A DNA stretch of 11,177 bases from Phormidesmis priestleyi (GTDB lineage Bacteria > Cyanobacteriota > Cyanobacteriia > Phormidesmidales > Phormidesmidaceae): the NCBI GenBank assembly GCA_003242115.1, contig QBMP01000135.1, positions 1 through 11,177 of the forward strand. Reading direction: 5' to 3'. This document shows positions 7,207 to 11,177 of this stretch, one piece after another. The translations under genes and the position numbers were made by a program. Numbering within the stretch: position 1 is the stretch's first letter; each line of letters starts with the position of its first letter. Under the pieces are notes generated by a model that saw only the letters and a program-made list of their open reading frames with translations, searched no databases and was not told the DNA's origin.

Positions 7207-7284
7207 CATCTGAGCATAGGACTCGCGCTGCTTCGGCGAGCCCGAAAAGAAAATGCCAATGTGTTGCGAGAGTAATCCCAAGCA

Positions 7285-7325
7285 GCTATCGGCAGGTGAT
7301 TATCTGGCGCTATCACCGATAGCGC
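7285..7325 (+). terminator. Overlapping alternative hairpins after rmuC / after DUF1824 gene
   Basis: Two mutually exclusive folds share the same bases. Fold A is a perfect 8-bp stem, GCGCTATC (7307-7314) with GATAGCGC (7318-7325), around a 3-nt loop. Fold B pairs GCTATC (7285-7290) with GATAGC (7318-7323), and GGTGAT (7295-7300) with ATCACC (7312-7317), leaving a 4-nt bulge and an 11-nt loop. It lies 7 nt beyond the DUF1824 stop and about 80 nt beyond the rmuC stop, so it may end both convergent transcripts. Neither side has a long T-tract. Confidence 0.45.
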
Positions 7326-7332
7326 GATCCTT

Positions 7333-7809
7333 CTATTCCAAGTTTCCGTCGAACAAATCCAGCGAAAAGGGCCCATATGTCCCATTCACCGCATCTAATC
7401 CAGGTTCGGACGTATGATAAGTCACCAACACTCCCCGAGAATCACCGCTGTAACCATCCAAGTACCAAGCATTTTTAAGCGTATTAAACTTCAGAAAAAC
7501 AGCGCCCTCCTGCGGCGCAATATCCACCTGAACGGGTTCGCTCAGCGCCGCAACATACCCCTCAAGCGCCCTTTCTGCATCCGCCAAGCTATCCGCACAA
7601 ATGCCCAGCGTTTGATACTCACTTTGCTCATTGAGCCACAGCAAAGCAGCGCGCACAGCCTGCGCCTGCTCAGCCGAAAGCTTCGCAGGTACATGTACCT
7701 GACTGAACTCAATCAGCTGTTGGCGGATAGCTTTGATTTGCTCGGCGATCGCTTGTGAAGACAGCTCATTAAATGAGTCATCAGACAAATTATTAGACAA
7801 CTTAGTCAT
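7333..7809 (-). CDS. DUF1824 family protein (function unknown)
   Basis: This 158-residue soluble protein resembles DUF1824, a family I know only from cyanobacteria and for which I know no function. Residues 1-18 are a polar N-terminal extension. Residues 19-60 are mainly helical. Family-typical segments follow: SEYQTLGICADS (63-74), a helix 75-91, then a beta-rich half with GAVFLKFNTLKNAWYLDGY (101-119), RGVLVTYH (124-131) and VNGTYGPFSLDLF (140-152). No signal peptide, membrane helix or cofactor motif is visible. The ATG at 7809 is the start; no strong ribosome site is seen. It diverges from radC, with a perfect 11-bp dyad 20 nt upstream of its start codon, and converges on rmuC. The family call rests on remembered sequence patterns, not a search. 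Confidence 0.8.
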   Translation of the reverse strand: MTKLSNNLSDDSFNELSSQAIAEQIKAIRQQLIEFSQVHVPAKLSAEQAQAVRAALLWLNEQSEYQTLGICADSLADAERALEGYVAALSEPVQVDIAPQEGAVFLKFNTLKNAWYLDGYSGDSRGVLVTYHTSEPGLDAVNGTYGPFSLDLFDGNLE

Positions 7810-7828
7810 AGTAAATCGGCATATTGGA

Positions 7829-7858
7829 TAGGACGTACTCTATCTACAGTACGTCCTA
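7829..7858. promoter_or_regulatory. 11-bp perfect dyad between DUF1824 gene and radC
   Basis: TAGGACGTACT (7829-7839) and AGTACGTCCTA (7848-7858) are exact reverse complements around an 8-nt centre. The dyad starts 20 nt upstream of the DUF1824 start codon and ends 73 nt before radC. It could be an operator for a dimeric regulator (half-site centres 19 bp apart, nearly two helical turns, on one DNA face) or a hairpin in the DUF1824 mRNA leader. No T-tract follows on either strand, which argues against a terminator. Confidence 0.6.
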
Positions 7859-7931
7859 GAGCGCGGTGTTTTGTAAGCCGTTTCGGGCTCACTGAAAGCA
7901 GCGCTTAAAATTTTGCCTAACAGCTTGACTT

Positions 7932-8663
7932 ATGATTTACAGCCTCCGCGTTGCCGACATGCCCACCACCGAAAGACCGCGTGAGCGACTGCTAGCTCAT
8001 GGCGCAAAACGCCTATCAGCGGCTGAACTGGTCGCTATTTTACTCGGCACCGGCCAGGGCACAGGTCGGCTATCCGCAGTCGGCTTAGGTCAATTTCTAT
8101 TGAGTCATCTGGGCACCGCCCAATTCAATGGAGACGGCCTTTGTGCGCTGCGCGACGTGTCAGCAGAAGAGCTGATGGCCATATCAGGCGTTGGCCCCGC
8201 CAAGGCAGCCACGATTTTGGCGGCTTTAGAACTAGGAAAACGAGTGCTGCAAAGCCAGCCACCTAACCTGACCGTAGTCGATGATCCGGCTGTCGCCGCC
8301 GCTGCTTTGGGCCACGAACTGATGTGGCAATCGCAAGAGCGCTTTGCCGTTTTGCTATTGGATGTTAAGCATCGCATTATCGGTTCTAAAGTCGTGAGCA
8401 TTGGCACCGCCACTGAAACGCTTGCCCACCCGCGAGAGATTTTTCGTGAGGTGATCAAGCGCGGCGCGACTCGCATCATCGTGGCGCACAATCATCCTTC
8501 AGGCAGTTTAGAACCCAGCCAAGAAGATCTCACGCTCACTCGTCAACTGTTACAGGGCGCTCATCTTTTGGGCATTCCACTACTGGATCATCTAATTTTG
8601 GGCAACGGTGACTGGTCAAGCATTCGCCAATCGAGCAATCTATGGAGCGAAGCGGCTGAATGA
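7932..8663 (+). CDS. radC: RadC family JAB/MPN domain protein
   Basis: RadC-type proteins have an N-terminal helix-hairpin-helix and a C-terminal metal-dependent JAB/MPN fold. The name comes from a repair phenotype later attributed to another gene, and the true role remains unclear. The 243-residue product begins with the family's usual [12 protein letters not shown] (10-21), has the helix-hairpin-helix at about 78-104 ([16 protein letters not shown]), and the JAMM metal site HNHPSG (186-191) with Ser196 and Asp199, matching H-x-H-x7-S-x2-D exactly. Length and motifs are complete, so it should fold and bind zinc. The ATG at 7932 is used ([11 protein letters not shown]); no clear ribosome site precedes it. 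It shares a control region with the divergent DUF1824 gene and lies 41 nt before the tRNA-Val gene, so read-through into the tRNA is possible. Confidence 0.95.
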   Translation: MIYSLRVADMPTTERPRERLLAHGAKRLSAAELVAILLGTGQGTGRLSAVGLGQFLLSHLGTAQFNGDGLCALRDVSAEELMAISGVGPAKAATILAALELGKRVLQSQPPNLTVVDDPAVAAAALGHELMWQSQERFAVLLLDVKHRIIGSKVVSIGTATETLAHPREIFREVIKRGATRIIVAHNHPSGSLEPSQEDLTLTRQLLQGAHLLGIPLLDHLILGNGDWSSIRQSSNLWSEAAE

Positions 8664-8704
8664 GCCACACCGCCAGCAGACGTGCTAAAGTGAGGAACCA
8701 ATGT

Positions 8705-8776
8705 GGGCGATTAGCACAGTGGTAGCGCGCTTCCTTCACACGGAAGAGGTCACAGGTTCGAACCCCGTATCGCCCA
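8705..8776 (+). tRNA. tRNA-Val (anticodon CAC)
   Basis: The 72-nt cloverleaf has acceptor strand GGGCGAT (8705-8711) pairing with ATCGCCC (8769-8775), discriminator A (8776), anticodon stem CTTCC/GGAAG with loop TTCACAC (anticodon CAC, reading GUG), and T-loop TTCGAAC. No CCA is encoded (CATAG follows), as is usual in cyanobacteria. Two A-C mismatches are visible: in the D stem (GCAC/GCGC, positions 12-23) and in the T stem (ACAGG/CCCGT, positions 51-63). The acceptor and anticodon stems are perfect. The gene follows radC and abuts the stop codon of the opposite-strand amidohydrolase. Confidence 0.9.
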
Positions 8777-8779
8777 TAG

Positions 8780-10012
8780 TCAAAAAAAGTGACGTTGAAG
8801 AACGGTCTGTGACACGATCCGTCCGTTTTTAATCGTGGTGCGGCTAGGTGGCGCGGCTCCAATCGCTTCTGATGCAGACTTTGCATCAAGGATCACCAAA
8901 TCCGCTGCCTTTCCAGATTCGATGCCCCGATTGCGAATGCCGATGGCTTGCGCGGCTTTCGTCGTTACCATTGCCAAACAGGCTTCGTGGCTAGCAGTCG
9001 TGCCGAGCTGCAAGATTTGAGCAACCAGCGTACAGATTTTGAGCAGGTCGCCATCGCCAAAAGGGGTGAAGAGATTTTGGATGTTGTTGGTTGCGATCGC
9101 GCTATTTACCCCCCTATCAGCAAGCTGTTGAATCGGTGCAATTCCCCGCCGAACATTGTGAGTATCTTTTCTCGCCATCATGTACAAATCAGAAGCAGGT
9201 AGCGCTAAAACAGAGATATCGGCGTCAGCTAGCATTGCCGCCATTGCTTTTAATTCTGTCGGGTCAAGTCCTGCCAGTCGGGTCATGTGCCCCAAACAAA
9301 CTCGACTTTGCCAGCCGCGCCGAACTGTTTCACGAACGACTACCGGCAGCAGTAAGGGCGCATCGTCATCTAGAAAGTCAAGATGAAAGTCTACGTCGCA
9401 GTCAAAGTCTTGAGCGATATCGAAGATTATTTGGATATTTTTCTCAGGATCAGAATCGGTGTAGGGAGCGGAGCCAATCACATCGCCGCCGAGACTCATG
9501 GCTTCGCGCAGCAGAGCTTCGGTGCCGGGTTGGTTGGTGATGCCTTCTTGAGCAAAAACGGCAAGCTGAAGGGTCAGCCGCTCGGCGTATGCTTGCTTTA
9601 GCGGGAGCAAGGCATTGAGCGAGGTGAGCTGAAGAATGGGATCAACTTCCACGTGGCTGCGAATGGCAGTGGTGCCAAAGGCGATTTCACTGTCGAGTAC
9701 TCTGCTAGCGCGGGTTTGAATGTCTTCAATCGTAAAGCTGCGCTTGAGGTTAAACGTCTCTTTCAGCGCCTCTTGAAAGGTGCCCTGTTTGGCGGGATAG
9801 GCTTCTAGTAGCAGAGCTTTATCGAGGTGAAGATGCGGATCGACAAGGCCAGGGATAACCAGCTTACCGTCGGCATTTAGGGTTTGGCGGGCGGCTGTGG
9901 CAAAAGTCGGCGCAATGCCTGTGATGAGACCGTTTTGAATGGCGATCGCCCAGCGCCCCTCACGCCCGATTAAAGTAGCCCCTTCAATTTTTAGATCTAG
10001 CAGATTGTTCAT
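8780..10012 (-). CDS. Amidohydrolase family protein, cytosine deaminase-like subgroup
   Basis: This is a 410-residue TIM-barrel metal-dependent hydrolase related to cytosine deaminase (CodA) and AtzC-like enzymes. The N- and C-terminal beta-sandwich parts (1-55 and about 365-400, ending in the typical KNGRIV) flank the barrel. Motifs: PGLVDPHLHLDKA (54-66) with metal ligands His60 and His62; RSHVEVDP (118-125); FHLDFLDDD (209-217) with His210; GHMTRLAG (241-248) with His242; and IATNNIQNLFTPFGDGD (306-322). By alignment from memory with E. coli CodA, the catalytic Glu217 becomes Phe213 and the metal-site Asp313 becomes Asn309. The TNN-x2-NxFTPFGD block marks a subgroup I recognise among proteins annotated as cytosine deaminase or amidohydrolase, whose substrate I do not know. 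A CodA activity should therefore not be assumed. The ATG at 10012 is clear although no ribosome site is seen. The gene ends 3 nt from the tRNA-Val. Confidence 0.88.
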   Translation of the reverse strand: MNNLLDLKIEGATLIGREGRWAIAIQNGLITGIAPTFATAARQTLNADGKLVIPGLVDPHLHLDKALLLEAYPAKQGTFQEALKETFNLKRSFTIEDIQTRASRVLDSEIAFGTTAIRSHVEVDPILQLTSLNALLPLKQAYAERLTLQLAVFAQEGITNQPGTEALLREAMSLGGDVIGSAPYTDSDPEKNIQIIFDIAQDFDCDVDFHLDFLDDDAPLLLPVVVRETVRRGWQSRVCLGHMTRLAGLDPTELKAMAAMLADADISVLALPASDLYMMARKDTHNVRRGIAPIQQLADRGVNSAIATNNIQNLFTPFGDGDLLKICTLVAQILQLGTTASHEACLAMVTTKAAQAIGIRNRGIESGKAADLVILDAKSASEAIGAAPPSRTTIKNGRIVSQTVLQRHFF

Positions 10013-10109
10013 GTCGTATTAACTAAAAATTTCCTGATGATAGACAACATAAATAGATTGCTGTCTTCATATAAATGTGCCTGCCAAAACCCTTTATTCT
10101 CAAATATTC
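10013..10109. other. AT-rich spacer between amidohydrolase and glycosyltransferase genes
   Basis: The 97-nt spacer lies between two genes in the same orientation and is visibly AT-rich (17 G/C in 10021-10080). It should hold the amidohydrolase promoter and the glycosyltransferase 3' end. I found no strong hairpin and no convincing promoter. The drop in G/C begins here and continues to the right edge. Confidence 0.4.
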
Positions 10110-10904
10110 TCAAACTTTTTCGGTATAAACAGCTTCTACTCTATGGCTTGCATTATCCCACTGACTTAGCCATAGATAGTGCTTTCGGCGACTAAAAAAC
10201 CATATCGACCAGGTGAGTAAAAGAACAAACTGTCTCATCACTCGATTTCTAGAAAGTCTGACAATGAGCGCTTTTCTTTCTTTTGAAGGGGTGCCGGAGC
10301 TAGCGCTTCTAGCCCGTACACGATAGCGCAGCAACATTTTCGGGCATCTGACTTTCAAAACCCGACGATGTGTGCGAATCCACCAATCTCCGTCTTCTGC
10401 AACCCGTAAAGTATTGTCAAACGGGTACTGAACCATAACGGCGGTTCGCACTAGCCAAGATGACGTAATCGGCAAGTGACGAGCCAGTGCAAACGCACAC
10501 ACTTTGCCGTCTTCATTAGCTATATAGTGGTCTGCCCCAACAAAGTCTGCACCCGTTTCATCCGCTAATGCCCGCTGAATAACGGTTTTATCAGGCTCCC
10601 AAATATCATCGCCGTCGCAGTAAGCTATCCAAGGCATCCTCACATAGGCCAAAGCCTGATTACGAATACTGCCCGGCAAGGCCATTTTCAGCCTTAAAAC
10701 CTCTAGCCGAGGGTCTTCGATTAAATTTCCTAATGCGCGCTCTATCCAATCATTGCTGTCCTCAATACACAAAATAATTTGTGCAGTTGCAGAGTCATCA
10801 GCAACTGCTTTGACAGTTTCTCGAATAAAAATGGTTTCTTCATAAGTCATTGCTGTAACGACTACGGTTACATCACGGCTATATGATCTTAAGCTTGCGT
10901 GCAT
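10110..10904 (-). CDS. Family 2 glycosyltransferase (GT-A fold)
   Basis: Enzymes of this kind transfer a sugar from a nucleotide-sugar donor, often in polysaccharide or glycan assembly. The 264-residue product has the start of the Rossmann-like domain VTVVVTAMTYEETIFIRETV (12-31), the segment LPGSIRNQALAYVRMPWIAYCDGDD (76-100) with the donor/metal motif DGDD (97-100), and AEDGDWWIR (169-177), where Glu170/Asp171 fit the acceptor-side ED catalytic motif. A basic C-terminal stretch follows, with a hydrophobic segment (about 224-238, RQFVLLLTWSIWFF) that may be a membrane association. Donor and acceptor cannot be told from sequence. The ATG at 10904 is used, with no clear ribosome site; another ATG 5 nt upstream is out of frame. 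The gene has lower G/C than those to its left, no HIP1 site, and lies beside a possible IS element, which suggests acquisition by transfer. Confidence 0.87.
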   Translation of the reverse strand: MHASLRSYSRDVTVVVTAMTYEETIFIRETVKAVADDSATAQIILCIEDSNDWIERALGNLIEDPRLEVLRLKMALPGSIRNQALAYVRMPWIAYCDGDDIWEPDKTVIQRALADETGADFVGADHYIANEDGKVCAFALARHLPITSSWLVRTAVMVQYPFDNTLRVAEDGDWWIRTHRRVLKVRCPKMLLRYRVRARSASSGTPSKERKALIVRLSRNRVMRQFVLLLTWSIWFFSRRKHYLWLSQWDNASHRVEAVYTEKV

Positions 10905-11155
10905 ATCATAATGAACTTGTAATCAGTCCTAAGAGTATTTGATCCTATAGAGAAGGCTATTGAGCAGTGCTAGCAGAAGTTTGAAAGTTCACCTAATCAG
11001 GCAGTAAAAATAGCTTGTGCAGTGAATTAAATTAGCAAATCGCTAGATAAGGTTATAGGATAAATTCAAAGCTAAAAAATATTCAGATCGCAATTTTATA
11101 TTAGACCTGTTGGGAAATAAAGGGTAGTATAAAGCAACTATATCTGAGGCCAGCG
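10905..11155. other. AT-rich non-coding region upstream of the glycosyltransferase
   Basis: About 250 nt without a convincing gene on either strand. It should contain the glycosyltransferase promoter (reading left) and, at its right end, the start of a possible insertion sequence. The stretch 11041-11100 has only 17 G/C in 60. No tRNA, CRISPR-like repeat or strong terminator was seen. Confidence 0.4.
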
Positions 11156-11177
11156 ATGCTAAATTTAGAGCGGATAC
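11102..11177 (+). mobile_element. Possible left end of an insertion sequence
   Basis: The run AGACCTGTTGGGAAATAA near 11103-11120, then a short leader and a reading frame starting at 11156, resembles the left end of cyanobacterial DDE-transposase insertion sequences. The terminal repeat cannot be checked because the right end lies outside the window, and no target duplication can be tested. The exact boundary is a guess. Confidence 0.3.
11156..11177 (+). CDS. Start of a possible IS transposase gene (truncated by window end)
   Basis: ATG at 11156 is preceded by GAGG (11146-11149) with a 6-nt spacer, one of the best ribosome sites in the window. The seven visible codons read MLNLERI. This resembles the N-terminus of a group of cyanobacterial DDE transposases whose proteins begin MLN(L/I)E, but seven residues are not enough to be sure. 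The identity of the gene depends on sequence beyond the right edge. Confidence 0.4.

Noticed and set aside
4098..8663. A defence island made of the NERD protein, nuclease, RmuC and RadC
   Set aside because: Genes lie on alternating strands without an operon; uup, rmuC and radC are widespread housekeeping genes and no sensor or effector pairing is visible.
8536..8889. Minus-strand open frame across the radC end and the tRNA
   Set aside because: It overlaps radC, tRNA-Val and the amidohydrolase end, all strongly supported, and shows no domain.
9091..9540. Open frame of 149 codons on the plus strand
   Set aside because: It is antisense to the well-supported amidohydrolase and has a basic, low-complexity translation with no motif.
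10942..11061. ATCCTATA and TATAGGAT, an 8-bp inverted pair about 105 nt apart
   Set aside because: Short and AT-rich in an AT-rich region; easily chance, with no supporting feature at either copy.
1..11177. CRISPR array or long tandem repeats
   Set aside because: No regularly spaced repeats were seen on reading; the recurrent short motif is the dispersed HIP1 octamer.

Overview
The window looks like chromosomal DNA from a cyanobacterium. The octamer GCGATCGC (HIP1, the repeat typical of many cyanobacterial genomes) occurs at least 13 times between positions 190 and 9949. The gene set fits this: a DesA-type acyl-lipid desaturase with the typical cyanobacterial sequence, a DUF1824 protein (a family I know only from cyanobacteria), an MGME1/RecB-like nuclease and a Uup-type ABC-F ATPase. 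The species cannot be named from the sequence.

Layout: (1) 1-599 holds the C-terminal end of a DEAD-box RNA helicase (+). Its upstream part is missing behind an abrupt sequence junction at about 50-54. (2) A bidirectional terminator hairpin (693-734) separates it from the convergent desA gene (-, 764-1804). (3) A divergent control region with an 11-bp inverted repeat leads to the ABC-F ATPase uup (+, 2059-4020). (4) A membrane-anchored NERD-domain protein (-, 4098-4925) and a PD-(D/E)XK nuclease (-, 5025-5699) follow. (5) Across a G-run-rich divergent spacer lies rmuC (+, 5845-7206). It converges on a DUF1824 gene (-, 7333-7809), with hairpins between them. (6) A perfect 11-bp dyad lies in the spacer between DUF1824 and radC (+, 7932-8663). 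(7) A tRNA-Val(CAC) gene (8705-8776) ends 3 nt from the stop codon of an oppositely oriented cytosine-deaminase-like amidohydrolase (-, 8780-10012). (8) The right end, from about 10013, is clearly more AT-rich, has no complete HIP1 site and carries a family 2 glycosyltransferase (-, 10110-10904). It ends in what may be the first codons of an IS transposase (+, 11156 onward).

How the genes relate: most are single-gene units on alternating strands, and I see no long operon. Two loose themes exist. The DeaD-type helicase and the desaturase both belong to families linked to cold acclimation. The middle of the window collects nucleic-acid maintenance genes (Uup, NERD protein, MGME1-like nuclease, RmuC, RadC). 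I do not see convincing evidence for a new multi-gene system. The best leads are the regulatory dyads upstream of desA and DUF1824/radC, the G-run cluster between the nuclease and rmuC, the non-canonical active site of the amidohydrolase, and the sequence junctions at both ends of the window.
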